The notes under the pieces are model-generated. The model did no database searches and was not told where the DNA came from. It saw only the letters and a program-made list of their open reading frames with translations. From NCBI RefSeq assembly GCF_003633895.1, contig NZ_RBID01000015.1, forward strand, positions 124,001 to 188,000: 64,000 bases of DNA. The letters run 5' to 3'. The DNA comes from Vogesella indigofera (lineage in GTDB: Bacteria > Pseudomonadota > Gammaproteobacteria > Burkholderiales > Chromobacteriaceae). Position numbers and translations under genes: made by a program. This document shows positions 46,302-54,565 of the stretch, one piece after another. Positions within the stretch are counted from its first letter, which is position 1; every line of letters begins with the position of its first letter.

Positions 46302-47156
46302 ATGAAGGTTCCCCATTTCGACCAAGACACCACCGCCGCGCTGGTACGCAACCTGGTAATTCCGCCGCGTCCGGCGCTGCTGGACCAGCTCGCCGCGTTG
46401 CGCAACGATCCGGAGATGAGCCTGCTGGATGTCGCCGGGCTGATCGCCACCGACATCGGACTGTCGGCCGCCATTCTCAAGGCCGCCAACAGCCCGCTAT
46501 TCAGCAGCCAGCGCAACATCACCTCGGTGCAGCAGGCGGTCAGCCTGCTCGGCACCCGCAACACCATCACCCTGGTCAGCGGCCTGCTGCTGCGCCTGGC
46601 GCTGACTGCAGAATCGCCGCCGGCGATCGAGCAGCTCTGGGAACGCAGCATGCAGGAGGCCGCCATCGCCGCCGCGCTGTGCGAGCGGCTGGGCCGCCCG
46701 ACGGAAGAGTGCCAGAGCTTTGCGCTGTTCCGCAGCTGCGGCATCGCGGTGATGCTGATGCGCGATACGCGCTACGAACGCACACTGCGCCTGATCGGCC
46801 AGGCGCGCGACCGCCAGATCAGCAAGATCGAGCAGGAATTCCACAACACCAGCCACGACATCGTCGGCTACCTGGTGGCACGCACCTGGAACATGCCGGA
46901 GCCGTTCTGCCAGGCGATCCTGCTGCAGCACCAGCCGGAGCTGTTCCAGGTCGGCAGCGAGCCGCTGCTGGACCACGAGCACATGATGATGGTGGCGGTG
47001 GCGCGCGCGGCACAGTACGTGTGGCGCACCAGTACCGACCACCACGGCGACGGCGCCTGGCGCGAGCGCGCCGACGACATCGTCAGCTATCTGGGCATGG
47101 ACAGCACCGAGTTCGAGGACTGGGTCGACAGCATGCACCACCAGCTGCACCACTGA
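46302..47156 (+). CDS. HDOD domain signalling protein
   Basis: This 284-aa protein consists mainly of one HDOD domain (IPPRPALLDQLAALRNDPEMSLLDVAGLIATDIGLSAAILKAANSPLFSSQRNITSVQQAVSLLGTRNT). HDOD proteins are catalytically degenerate relatives of HD phosphohydrolases involved in signalling, motility and virulence control. No partner domain is attached. The start at 46302 precedes the HDOD region directly. It is transcribed alone and ends in a terminator. Confidence 0.85.
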   Translation: MKVPHFDQDTTAALVRNLVIPPRPALLDQLAALRNDPEMSLLDVAGLIATDIGLSAAILKAANSPLFSSQRNITSVQQAVSLLGTRNTITLVSGLLLRLALTAESPPAIEQLWERSMQEAAIAAALCERLGRPTEECQSFALFRSCGIAVMLMRDTRYERTLRLIGQARDRQISKIEQEFHNTSHDIVGYLVARTWNMPEPFCQAILLQHQPELFQVGSEPLLDHEHMMMVAVARAAQYVWRTSTDHHGDGAWRERADDIVSYLGMDSTEFEDWVDSMHHQLHH

Positions 47157-47183
47157 GCGCTGCCTCCTCGGCGGCAGCCATGA

Positions 47184-47211
47184 AAAAACCGGACGCTGGC
47201 GTCCGGTTTTT
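47184..47211. terminator. Bidirectional rho-independent terminator
   Basis: The stem AAAAACCGGACGC / GCGTCCGGTTTTT has a 2-base loop and lies between the HDOD gene (+) and hslO (-). Confidence 0.92.
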
Positions 47212-47232
47212 GTTTGTGCTGTGCACGCTGTT

Positions 47233-48105
47233 TCAGTGGCGTGCTTCGCGCACCGCGGCCATCACGTCGAAGTTGAACAGGCGATTCACGTCGTCTTCAT
47301 CGAACACATAACGTTGGCCGCAATACTCGCAGCCGATCTCGATGCTGCCCTGCTCCAGCACCACGTCGGCCGCCTCCTGGCCGCCGAGCAGCTTCAGCAT
47401 CTCGCCGACGCGCTCCTCGCTGCAGTTGCAGGCAAAGCTGACCGCCGCCGGGTCGAACACGCGCACCGTTTCCTGGTGGTAGAGCCGGTACAGGATGTCG
47501 TCGGCCCCCAGTGTCAGCAGCTCGTCCTGCTGCAGGGTGTCGGCCAGCGCCACCACGTGCGGCCAACCTTCGGCGTCGCCGTGACCGTCCGGCAGGCGCT
47601 GCAGCAGCAGGCCGGCGGCGGTATCGTCGTTGCAGGCCAGGATAAGGCGGGTGTCCAGCTGCTCCGAGCGCTGCATGTAGTTCTCCAGCATCTGCGCGAT
47701 GCTGTCGCCCTCCAGCGCCACGATACCCTGCCACGGCTCGCCCTCTTTCGGCTCCAGCGTCACCACGAAGGTGCCGCCCTCGCCCAGCAGCTCGGCCAGC
47801 GGCGCGTCGGTGATGGCGGCGTCAAAGCGCGCGGTGGCGCGCACGGTGCGCTCGCTGGTGCATTCCGCCACCGCCAGGCGCAGCGCGCCCTTGCCGTGCA
47901 GCTGCATGATCAGCGTGCCGTCGAACTTGAGGTTGGCAGCCAGCAGGCTGCTGGCGGCGACCATCTGGCCCAGCACGTGGCGCACCGCCGCCGGGTAGTT
48001 GTGGCGGGTCACCACCTGCTGCCAGGCACCGTCCAGGCGCACCAGCGCGCCGCGGACCGGCACACCGTCGAACAGGAAGCGCTGCAGGGTATCGGCTTGG
48101 TTCAT
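47233..48105 (-). CDS. hslO: Redox-regulated chaperone Hsp33
   Basis: This 290-aa cytoplasmic holdase is activated by oxidation and heat. The C-terminal zinc switch is present as CNC (FACNCSEER) and CEYC (IGCEYCGQRYVF). The N-terminal RFLFDGVPVRGALVRLDG and YPAAVRHVLGQMVAASSLLAANLKF are typical. Its ATG overlaps the stop of the proteasome-like gene by 4 bp, so the two proteostasis genes are translationally coupled. Confidence 0.95.
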   Translation of the reverse strand: MNQADTLQRFLFDGVPVRGALVRLDGAWQQVVTRHNYPAAVRHVLGQMVAASSLLAANLKFDGTLIMQLHGKGALRLAVAECTSERTVRATARFDAAITDAPLAELLGEGGTFVVTLEPKEGEPWQGIVALEGDSIAQMLENYMQRSEQLDTRLILACNDDTAAGLLLQRLPDGHGDAEGWPHVVALADTLQQDELLTLGADDILYRLYHQETVRVFDPAAVSFACNCSEERVGEMLKLLGGQEAADVVLEQGSIEIGCEYCGQRYVFDEDDVNRLFNFDVMAAVREARH

Positions 48106-48686
48106 TTGTCAGAATCCTTATCAATCGAAACAGTGTAGAGCGACATCGGCAACGCGCTGCTGGCGTCGAACTCGGCGCCGGCACGCACCGCCGCCTCGGC
48201 GATCGCCCTGGCGTCCAGCGCGCTGTCGTACAGCGCGTGCATCGCGCCCATCGCGAACTTGCGGCCGGAGCCGATGGCCCAGAAACGGGAAAATTCGTAC
48301 ACCTCGCGCATCGGGTAGACGCCGAAGATGCCGTGGCTATTGGCGACCAGCACCATCATCTGGCTGGATTCGTACGGGTCTTCCTCGTCTTCTTCCGGGC
48401 GCAGGAAAAAGTGGTCTTTCAGCTTGGGGTGGATCTTGCGAAAGGTCTCGAACAGGCCGCTGCGGCTGGACAGATCGCGCGATTTCATCCCCTTCAGCGC
48501 GCCCTGCAGCACCAGGTCGTGCGCCGCCGAGCCGGCAATGGCCAGATAGCTGTCGCCGAGACGGAAGATCTTGTCGTGAAACACGTCATAGGCCGCCGGC
48601 AAGCGCTGGTCGTCGCCAAACGTGGTCTGGCTGTCCGCCGCGATGGCGATCTGCCCGTTCTTGCGTACTACCACGATGGTGGTCAT
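48102..48686 (-). CDS. Betaproteobacterial proteasome homolog (BPH), HslV-like peptidase
   Basis: This 194-aa Ntn-hydrolase starts MTTIVVVRKNGQIAIAADSQTTFGDD. After Met removal Thr1 is the nucleophile, and the Asp (ADS) and Lys (KIFRLGDSYLAIAGSAAHDL) positions of HslV/proteasome beta subunits are present. The start at 48686 has GGGGGAG six bases upstream and is required to expose Thr1; an ATG two codons earlier and a frame to 48809 are rejected. The acidic insert PEEDEEDPYESS is unlike HslV. The family is described in betaproteobacteria as a self-compartmentalising protease of unknown client. No ATPase partner gene is adjacent; hslO is. Confidence 0.82.
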   Translation of the reverse strand: MTTIVVVRKNGQIAIAADSQTTFGDDQRLPAAYDVFHDKIFRLGDSYLAIAGSAAHDLVLQGALKGMKSRDLSSRSGLFETFRKIHPKLKDHFFLRPEEDEEDPYESSQMMVLVANSHGIFGVYPMREVYEFSRFWAIGSGRKFAMGAMHALYDSALDARAIAEAAVRAGAEFDASSALPMSLYTVSIDKDSDK

Positions 48687-48838
48687 CGCCATCTCCCCCG
48701 GAAAAGAAAGCAAAGGTGGTGATTTTACTGGAAATTGCAAGCCCTGCCTGCATCCGGCGCGGCAACGGGCTTGGCGGGCGCGCCGCTGCGTGAAACAATA
48801 AGGCATCACCCCGGCAACACCGCAGAAACGGACCCACC

Positions 48839-49615
48839 ATGTGCCAGCTGCTCGGCATGAACTGCAATACCCCGACCGACATCCTGTTTTCCTTCGAGGG
48901 CTTCCACCGCCGCGGCGGGCTGACCGACCATCACGCCGATGGCTGGGGCATCGCCTTTTTCGAGGGCAAGGGCGTGCGCCTGTTCATCGACGACAAGCCG
49001 TCGGCGGATTCGCCGGTGTCGGCGCTGGTGCGGCAGTACCCGATCAAGTCGCAAAACGTGATCGCGCACATCCGCAAGGCGACGCAGGGCGTGATCAACC
49101 TCGCCAATTGCCACCCGTTCCAGCGCGAGATCTGGGGCCAGTACTGGATCTTTGCCCACAACGGCGACCTGAAGGATTTCCACGCCCACCCCGGCTGCTA
49201 CTACAACGCGGTGGGCAGCACCGATTCCGAGGCCGCGTTCTGCTACATCATGGAAGCGCTGCGCGCCAAGTGGTGCACGCCGCCGGATACCGCCACGCTG
49301 TTTGCCGAAATCGCGCGCCTGGCCGCCGAGCTGCACGGCTACGGCATCTTCAACTTCATGCTGTCCAACGGCGACTGGCTGATCACCCACTGCAGCACCA
49401 AACTGCACTACATCGTGCGCCAGGCGCCGTTCCCGGCGGCGCACCTGGTCGACGAGGACGTCACCGTCGACTTTGCCACCGTGACCACCCCCGACGACCG
49501 TGTCGCGGTAATCGCCACCATCCCGCTGACCGACAACGAGCAGTGGACGGCGATGCAGGCCGGCGAAATGATCCTGTTCCGCGACGGCGCGCCGCTGCTG
49601 CAACACCAGTCCTGA
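48839..49615 (+). CDS. Class II glutamine amidotransferase, YafJ/EgtC-like
   Basis: This 258-aa N-terminal-nucleophile hydrolase has Cys2 (MCQLLGMNCNTP), exposed by Met removal. RRGGLTDHHADGWGIAFFEGKG, NVIAHIRKATQGVINLANCHPF and FAHNGDLKDF form the glutaminase site. It is very similar in layout to YafJ-type proteins whose amide acceptor is not known. It is divergent from the proteasome-homolog gene. Confidence 0.85.
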   Translation: MCQLLGMNCNTPTDILFSFEGFHRRGGLTDHHADGWGIAFFEGKGVRLFIDDKPSADSPVSALVRQYPIKSQNVIAHIRKATQGVINLANCHPFQREIWGQYWIFAHNGDLKDFHAHPGCYYNAVGSTDSEAAFCYIMEALRAKWCTPPDTATLFAEIARLAAELHGYGIFNFMLSNGDWLITHCSTKLHYIVRQAPFPAAHLVDEDVTVDFATVTTPDDRVAVIATIPLTDNEQWTAMQAGEMILFRDGAPLLQHQS

Positions 49616-49651
49616 TCCCCCCAACGTTGGCCGCAAGGCCGGAAAGCCCCC

Positions 49652-50008
49652 ATGCCGCACCTGACTGCCGAATACAGTGCCAATCTCGACCGCCTTGCCG
49701 TGCGCCCGCTGCTGCACGCGCTCAATGCCGCGCTCATCGCCAGCGGCCAGTTCGAGGCGCTGGACATCAAGAGCCGCGCGCTGCGGCTGGACGACTACCT
49801 GGTGGGCGAGGCCGACGACGGCCACGCCTTCGTGCACGTCCGCCTCGACCTGCTGGCGGGGCGCAGCGACACGGTGAAGCAGGCACTGTCGACGGCGCTG
49901 CTGCAGGTGCTGGACGCGCAGGTCGCGGCCCCGCCCGGCGTCGCGCTGCAGCGCTGCGTGGAGGTGCGCGACATCCACCGCGCCAGCTACGCCAAGTCGT
50001 GCGCCTGA
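49652..50008 (+). CDS. 5-carboxymethyl-2-hydroxymuconate isomerase (CHMI/HpaF-like)
   Basis: This 118-aa protein of the tautomerase superfamily begins MPHLTAEYSANLD; after Met removal Pro1 is the catalytic base. HVRLDLLAGRSDTVKQALSTALLQVLD and the VEVRDIHRASYAKSCA end match CHMI. The enzyme isomerises a ring-cleavage product in homoprotocatechuate breakdown. The other hpa genes are absent from the window, so it may serve another tautomerisation. Confidence 0.82.
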   Translation: MPHLTAEYSANLDRLAVRPLLHALNAALIASGQFEALDIKSRALRLDDYLVGEADDGHAFVHVRLDLLAGRSDTVKQALSTALLQVLDAQVAAPPGVALQRCVEVRDIHRASYAKSCA

Positions 50009-50030
50009 ACGGCGACACCGCACAAAGAAA

Positions 50031-50056
50031 AAGGGAGGCCGCGGCCTCCCTTTTTT
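50031..50056. terminator. Bidirectional rho-independent terminator
   Basis: The stem AAGGGAGGCCG / CGGCCTCCCTT is followed by T-run and preceded by A-run, between the isomerase gene (+) and the small NAD-binding gene (-). Confidence 0.9.
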
Positions 50057-50075
50057 GATGCGTGCACTGCAAAAC

Positions 50076-50450
50076 TCAGTAGGACAACGACTCGTGACGG
50101 GTCGGCACCAGCGCACCGGCCGACAGCGACATCATCAGCAGCGCGATGCGTTCGTGCATGATCACCGTGTGACTGTTACCGGCAAACTGCATGAAACGGC
50201 GCAGGTCCTCGCGGACTTTGCGCGAGCCGGTGAGGTCGATGATGATGTCGATGCGTTCGCCCTGCTCGGCCAGCTCGATGAAGTTATCGGTGACCGGCAC
50301 CCCTGCCTCGCGCGCGATCGCGATGCCCGGCAACGCAAGATTCAGCTCCGCGACGCCGACCAGTTCGACAAAAGGCGCAGCCAGCAGCTGCTTGAGTAGC
50401 GGCGTACCGGTTTCACCGGCCCCCACCATGGCAATGCGGATTTTTTCCAT
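50076..50450 (-). CDS. Small NAD(P)-binding Rossmann protein
   Basis: This 124-aa protein consists of little more than a Rossmann fold: MEKIRIAMVGAGETGTPLLKQLL, VELVGVAELNLALPGIAIAREAGVPVTDNFIEL and DIIIDLTGSRKVREDLRRFM. This is the N-terminal half of homoserine- or aspartate-dehydrogenase-like enzymes without the catalytic domain. The end VIMHERIALLMMSLSAGA suggests a complete, not truncated, small protein. The start at 50450 has GGAGG five bases upstream. A redox or nucleotide-sensing role is possible; function unknown. Confidence 0.7.
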   Translation of the reverse strand: MEKIRIAMVGAGETGTPLLKQLLAAPFVELVGVAELNLALPGIAIAREAGVPVTDNFIELAEQGERIDIIIDLTGSRKVREDLRRFMQFAGNSHTVIMHERIALLMMSLSAGALVPTRHESLSY

Positions 50451-50539
50451 TGTGACCTCCATGACTGCCTATGCACCAGGCATCAGGCATCAGAAGGCGA
50501 CACTCTAGCAATCCGCGCCGGCCGGCGAATTGCGCTGGA

Positions 50540-51445
50540 TCAATTCCCCGCCGCATCCTGCACCGCCAGGAAGGCCTGCAGCTCGGCCAGCGTCGGCATG
50601 CCGCCCTGGGCGCCAACCCGGGTCACCGCCAGCGCGCCGGCGGCGGCGGCCAGCCGCATCGCCGTCTCCACCCCCTGCGGCAGGAAGGCCGCCAGCGCGC
50701 CGTTGAAGGTGTCGCCGGCGCCGGTGCTGTCCACCGCCGTCACCGCGAAGCCGCGCTGGTGGTGCAGGCTGCCGTCGGCGCGCGCGTGCCAGGCGCCCTG
50801 CTTGCCGTGCGTCATCACCACCTTGCCCGGCAGCGCGGCCAGCAGCGTCGCGATGTCCTCGCCCTCGCGCTGCAGCAGCAGCGCCAGCTCGTGTTCGTTC
50901 GGCGTCAGCAGGCTGGCGCCGTCGATGATGTCCTGCGGCAAGACAATTGCCGGCGCCGGGTTCAGTATCACCGGCACGCGGTGGCGCGCCGCCAGCGCCA
51001 GCAGCGCGCGCACCGTCGGCAGCGGGATTTCCAGCTGCGTCAGGATCACATCGGCGGCGGCGATGGTGGCCGCGGCAGCCTCGATATCGGCCGGCAACAG
51101 CTGGTGGTTGGCGCCGGGGATCACCACGATGTGGTTGTCGCCGCCGCTGACGGTGATCACCGCCACGCCGCTGGCAACACCGTCGGCCACGCCGACGTGG
51201 CGGGTGTCGACGCCCTCCGCCTGCAGCCCGGCCAGCAGCTCGCCGCCGAAGGCGTCGCGGCCAACCTTGCCCACCATGCTGACCTCGGCGCCCAGCCGCC
51301 GCGCCGCCACCGCCTGGTTGGCGCCCTTGCCGCCGGGCAGGGTCAGGAAGCGCTCGCCGGTGATGGTTTCGCCCGGTTGCGGAAAGCGCGGCGCCAGCGC
51401 CACCAGATCCATATTGATGCTGCCTACCACCACCACCTTGCCCAT
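50540..51445 (-). CDS. rbsK: Ribokinase
   Basis: This 301-aa PfkB-family sugar kinase phosphorylates D-ribose or a similar pentose. The N-terminal GSINMDLVALAPRFPQPGETITGERFLTLPGGKGANQAVAARRLGA (with GGKGANQA) is the sugar site, and AVDSTGAGDTFNGALAAFL carries the anion hole and catalytic Asp. The length is normal. No rbs transporter genes are adjacent. It is alone between two small genes. Confidence 0.9.
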   Translation of the reverse strand: MGKVVVVGSINMDLVALAPRFPQPGETITGERFLTLPGGKGANQAVAARRLGAEVSMVGKVGRDAFGGELLAGLQAEGVDTRHVGVADGVASGVAVITVSGGDNHIVVIPGANHQLLPADIEAAAATIAAADVILTQLEIPLPTVRALLALAARHRVPVILNPAPAIVLPQDIIDGASLLTPNEHELALLLQREGEDIATLLAALPGKVVMTHGKQGAWHARADGSLHHQRGFAVTAVDSTGAGDTFNGALAAFLPQGVETAMRLAAAAGALAVTRVGAQGGMPTLAELQAFLAVQDAAGN

Positions 51446-51615
51446 ACCCTGCCCTCGTGTGCTGTCGTTATCGGAAATATCAATGCGGCGCGCTCGGCCG
51501 CCATCGCCGCGGCGCCCCGCACGCAGCGCGCAGTATCGCCGCCATGAAAAAGGCTGCCAAGTGCCCGCCTGGCGGCGGACAGCTGGCAGCCCGGTGCCGC
51601 GCGGCCCGGCCGCGC

Positions 51616-51867
51616 TCAGTGCAGGCTGGTCTGCGACAGGAAACGGATGTAACCGACACTCTCCAGCCAGTAACCGCCGTCGGACAGCGGTGTCGCCTCT
51701 TCCAGCTCGGCCACGGTCAGCGTGAACTCGCTGCCGTCGAGCGAGGCCTCCAGCGCCACGTCGTCTTCGTCGGCGTAGTCTTCCGAGGCATACATGAATT
51801 CGGGCTTGATCAACTGGTTGTTGATCTGGATGTAGTCGGACTGATTCAGCAAGCGCAGGATGTTCAT
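51616..51867 (-). CDS. Small acidic protein of unknown function
   Basis: This 83-aa protein has a strong ribosome site (AAGGAGACC) before the ATG at 51867; the longer frame to 51936 lacks support. The sequence is acidic (ASEDYADEDDVALEASLDGSEF) with an SDGGYWLESVGYIRFLS end and no signal peptide or membrane helix. It is not a family I can name. Good coding signs and an upstream ribosome site suggest a real gene, transcribed towards rbsK. Confidence 0.6.
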   Translation of the reverse strand: MNILRLLNQSDYIQINNQLIKPEFMYASEDYADEDDVALEASLDGSEFTLTVAELEEATPLSDGGYWLESVGYIRFLSQTSLH

Positions 51868-51969
51868 GATGGTCTCCTTGGTGCTGCCACGCTCCGTCAC
51901 GAAAGGCGGGGCCGGTTTACATGCTAGCCATGACAAACTTTGCCGCAGCGTGCCGGTAGCCGCAGCCTG

Positions 51970-52644
51970 CTACATCCAGCCACGCTCCGCGAGGGATTCG
52001 GCGTGGCTGCCGGTGACCACAAAATGATCCAGTAAACTGATATCGACCAAGGCCAGCGCCTGCTTGAGGCTGGCGGTCAGTGCCCGGTCGGCGGCGGAGG
52101 GTTCCGCCACGCCGGACGGATGGTTGTGCGCGACGATCACCGCATGGGCATTGTGCTGCAGTGCGCGGCGCACGATCTCGCGCGGGTAGACCCGCGTCTC
52201 GGTGAGGGTGCCCCTGAATATTTCTTCGACCGCCAAAACCCGGTTTTGTGCCGTCAGGAACAGCGCCACGAACACCTCCACATCGCGCACCCCGATCGCC
52301 AGCCGCAGGTACTGCCGCACCGCCTGCGGGCTGGACAGTGCATCGCCCAGCTGCATTTCCTCCGCCAGCACCCGCCGCGCCAGCTCCTTCACCGCCATGA
52401 ACTGCGCGTACTTGGCCGGCCCCAGCCCGCTGCCGCGGGCAAAATCGCCCGGCTCCGCCGAAAGCAGCTTGCCCAGACTGCCGAAGCGCTGGATCAGCTG
52501 CCGCCCCATGTCCACCGCCGAACAGCCGCGGATGCCGGTGCGCAGGAAGATGGCCAACAACTCGGCATCGGACAGTACCGCCGGGCCGCGCTGCAACAGC
52601 TTTTCGCGCGGACGTTCCGCTTCCGGCCAGTGGGCAATCGACAT
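51970..52644 (-). CDS. radC: RadC family JAB-domain protein
   Basis: This 224-aa protein has an N-terminal helix-hairpin-helix region ([30 protein letters not shown]) and a C-terminal JAB/MPN domain with [22 protein letters not shown], the HxH...D metal site. The biochemical role is unsettled, and the former DNA-repair assignment is doubtful. It is divergent from coaBC, as in many betaproteobacteria. Confidence 0.93.
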   Translation of the reverse strand: MSIAHWPEAERPREKLLQRGPAVLSDAELLAIFLRTGIRGCSAVDMGRQLIQRFGSLGKLLSAEPGDFARGSGLGPAKYAQFMAVKELARRVLAEEMQLGDALSSPQAVRQYLRLAIGVRDVEVFVALFLTAQNRVLAVEEIFRGTLTETRVYPREIVRRALQHNAHAVIVAHNHPSGVAEPSAADRALTASLKQALALVDISLLDHFVVTGSHAESLAERGWM

Positions 52645-52670
52645 CGCAGACTCCTTATTGGGCTATAGCA

Positions 52671-52701
52671 TGATATGTAGCAGGTTTTTAATGACATATC
52701 A
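52671..52701. promoter_or_regulatory. Inverted repeat in the radC-coaBC divergent promoter region
   Basis: TGATATGT (52671-52678) and its exact complement ACATATCA (52694-52701) flank a T-rich loop in the only AT-rich part of the 152-bp gap. It may be an operator for either gene. This is a weak call based on symmetry only. Confidence 0.35.
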
Positions 52702-52796
52702 CTATTATGTAGTACCGCGCCCACGCGCCGCGCTGCCGGCGGCGGCGAATACGTTACAATTCGCGCTCTGTTGCCAACCAACACAAAGCCGAACCG

Positions 52797-53969
52797 ATGA
52801 CGCAAAAACGCATCCTGCTGGGCATTACCGGCGGTGTCGCCGCCTACAAGGCCGCCGAGCTGACCCGCCTGCTGGTCAAGGCCGGCCATCACGTCGAAGT
52901 GGTGATGAGCGAAGCCGCCACCCGCTTCGTGACGCCGCTGACCTTCCAGGCGCTGTCGGGCAATGCGGTATACAGCGATGTGTGGGACAGCCGCCCCGAC
53001 AACGCGATGGCGCACATCGAGATGTCGCGCCGCGCCGACGTGTTCGTGATCGTGCCGGCCACCGCCGACTGCCTGTTCAAGCTGGCACACGGCGCCGCCA
53101 GCGACCTGATCTCGACCATGGCCAGCGCGCGCACCTGCCCGCTGGTGGTGGTGCCGGCGATGAACCGCCAGATGTGGGAGAACCCGCCCAACCTGCGCAA
53201 CGTCGCCCAGCTGCAGGCCGACGGCGTGCAGGTGTGGGGTCCGGCGCACGGCGTGCAGGCCTGCGGCGAGACCGGCCCCGGCCGCATGCTGGAGCCGGAA
53301 GAAGTCTTCGACCTGCTGAACGGTTTCTTCGACGAGAAAGTGCTGGCCGGCAAGCAGGTGCTGCTCACCGCCGGGCCGACTTACGAGGCGATCGACACCG
53401 TGCGCGGCATCACCAACATCAGCTCCGGCAAGATGGGCTACGCACTGGCCCGCGCCTGTCGCGACGCCGGCGCCGAGGTGACGCTGGTCTCCGGCCCCAC
53501 CGCGCTGGCCGCGCCGCTGGGCGTGCGCCTGCTGCCGGTGCAAAGCGCCGGCGAGATGTACCAGGCGGTGCTGTCCGAGGTTGGCCGCAGCCAGGTGTTC
53601 ATCAGCGTTGCCGCGGTCGCCGACTACCGCGTCAAGAACCGCAGCGAGCACAAGATCAAGAAGGGCGACGCGCTGCCGCTGATCGAGCTGGAAGAAAACC
53701 CCGACATCCTCGCCACCGTCGCCAGCCTGCCGGCGGCGCCGTTCTGCGTCGGCTTTGCCGCCGAAAGCCAGAACCTGCTGCAGTTTGCCGACAGCAAGCG
53801 CCGCAAGAAAAAGGTGCCGCTGCTGGTCGCCAACTTGGCGCAGCAAGCGATGGGCAGCGACGACAACGAGGTCACCCTGCTCGACGACGCCGGCCAGCAC
53901 CCGCTGCCGGCGATGGCCAAGGCCGAGGTGGCACGCGCCATCGTCGCCCACCTGGCCCGCCTGCTCTGA
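52797..53969 (+). CDS. coaBC: Phosphopantothenoylcysteine decarboxylase / synthetase (CoaBC)
   Basis: This 390-aa bifunctional enzyme carries out two steps of coenzyme A synthesis. The N-terminal flavin-dependent CoaC domain (about 1-185) has GITGGVAAYKAAELTRLLVKAGH, NAMAHIEMSRRADVFVIVPATADC with the catalytic His, and NRQMWENPPN and ACGETGPGRM with the active Cys. The CoaB domain has TAGPTYEAIDTVRGITNISSGKMGYALA and VAAVADYRVK. It is followed by dut, a common bacterial pairing. Confidence 0.95.
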   Translation: MTQKRILLGITGGVAAYKAAELTRLLVKAGHHVEVVMSEAATRFVTPLTFQALSGNAVYSDVWDSRPDNAMAHIEMSRRADVFVIVPATADCLFKLAHGAASDLISTMASARTCPLVVVPAMNRQMWENPPNLRNVAQLQADGVQVWGPAHGVQACGETGPGRMLEPEEVFDLLNGFFDEKVLAGKQVLLTAGPTYEAIDTVRGITNISSGKMGYALARACRDAGAEVTLVSGPTALAAPLGVRLLPVQSAGEMYQAVLSEVGRSQVFISVAAVADYRVKNRSEHKIKKGDALPLIELEENPDILATVASLPAAPFCVGFAAESQNLLQFADSKRRKKKVPLLVANLAQQAMGSDDNEVTLLDDAGQHPLPAMAKAEVARAIVAHLARLL

Positions 53970-53982
53970 AGCCCAAGCACAC

Positions 53983-54012
53983 AAGGTTGGCCGCAGGCCT
54001 GCGGCCAACCTT
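53983..54012. repeat. Perfect 30-bp palindrome of two GTTGGCCGCA words
   Basis: The arm AAGGTTGGCCGCAGG is directly followed by its complement, then TTCCTTTTA. It lies 13 bp after the coaBC stop and 29 bp before dut. It probably forms a hairpin and may reduce read-through. Confidence 0.88.
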
Positions 54013-54041
54013 TCCTTTTAGCCCATGAAACGAGTTAGCGC

Positions 54042-54494
54042 ATGAAACCCACCATCGACGTTCAAATCCTCGACGCCCGCCTGAAGGACAACCTGCCGGC
54101 CTACGCCACCAGCGGCTCTGCCGGGCTGGACCTGCGCGCCGCCATCGACGCCGAGATGACCATCGTGCCCGGCCAGACGGTGCTGGTACCGACCGGCATG
54201 GCCATCCACCTGGCCGACCCCAAACTGGCGGCGATGATCCTGCCCCGCTCCGGCCTCGGCCACAAGCACGGCATCGTGCTGGGCAACCTCACCGGCCTGA
54301 TCGATTCCGACTACCAGGGCCAGCTGTTCGTGTCGGTGTGGAACCGCGGCGACAGCGACTTCGTGCTGAAGCCGCTGGAACGCATCGCGCAGATGATCAT
54401 CGTGCCGGTGGTGCAGGTCGGCTTCAACATCGTCGACAGCTTCGACGCCTCCGAACGCGGCGAAGGCGGCTTCGGCAGCACCGGCCGCAAGTAA
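54042..54494 (+). CDS. dut: dUTP pyrophosphatase
   Basis: This 150-aa trimeric dUTPase hydrolyses dUTP to dUMP and keeps uracil out of DNA. All five motifs are visible: [46 protein letters not shown] and the C-terminal [12 protein letters not shown]. The length is normal. It ends in a bidirectional hairpin shared with the membrane protein gene. Confidence 0.96.
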   Translation: MKPTIDVQILDARLKDNLPAYATSGSAGLDLRAAIDAEMTIVPGQTVLVPTGMAIHLADPKLAAMILPRSGLGHKHGIVLGNLTGLIDSDYQGQLFVSVWNRGDSDFVLKPLERIAQMIIVPVVQVGFNIVDSFDASERGEGGFGSTGRK

Positions 54495-54506
54495 GCCCCT
54501 GCTGTT

Positions 54507-54553
54507 AAAAACACTGCGGCCAACCTTGGCGACAAGGTTGGCCGCAGTGTTTT
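54507..54553. terminator. Bidirectional terminator built from two GTTGGCCGCA words
   Basis: Arms of 20 bp (AAAACACTGCGGCCAACCTT at 54507-54526 and its exact complement at 54534-54553) have a 7-base loop and A/T tails. It sits between convergent dut and the membrane protein gene, the clearest case of the word used as a terminator stem. Confidence 0.92.
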
Positions 54554-54565
54554 GTGCCGCGCCGT

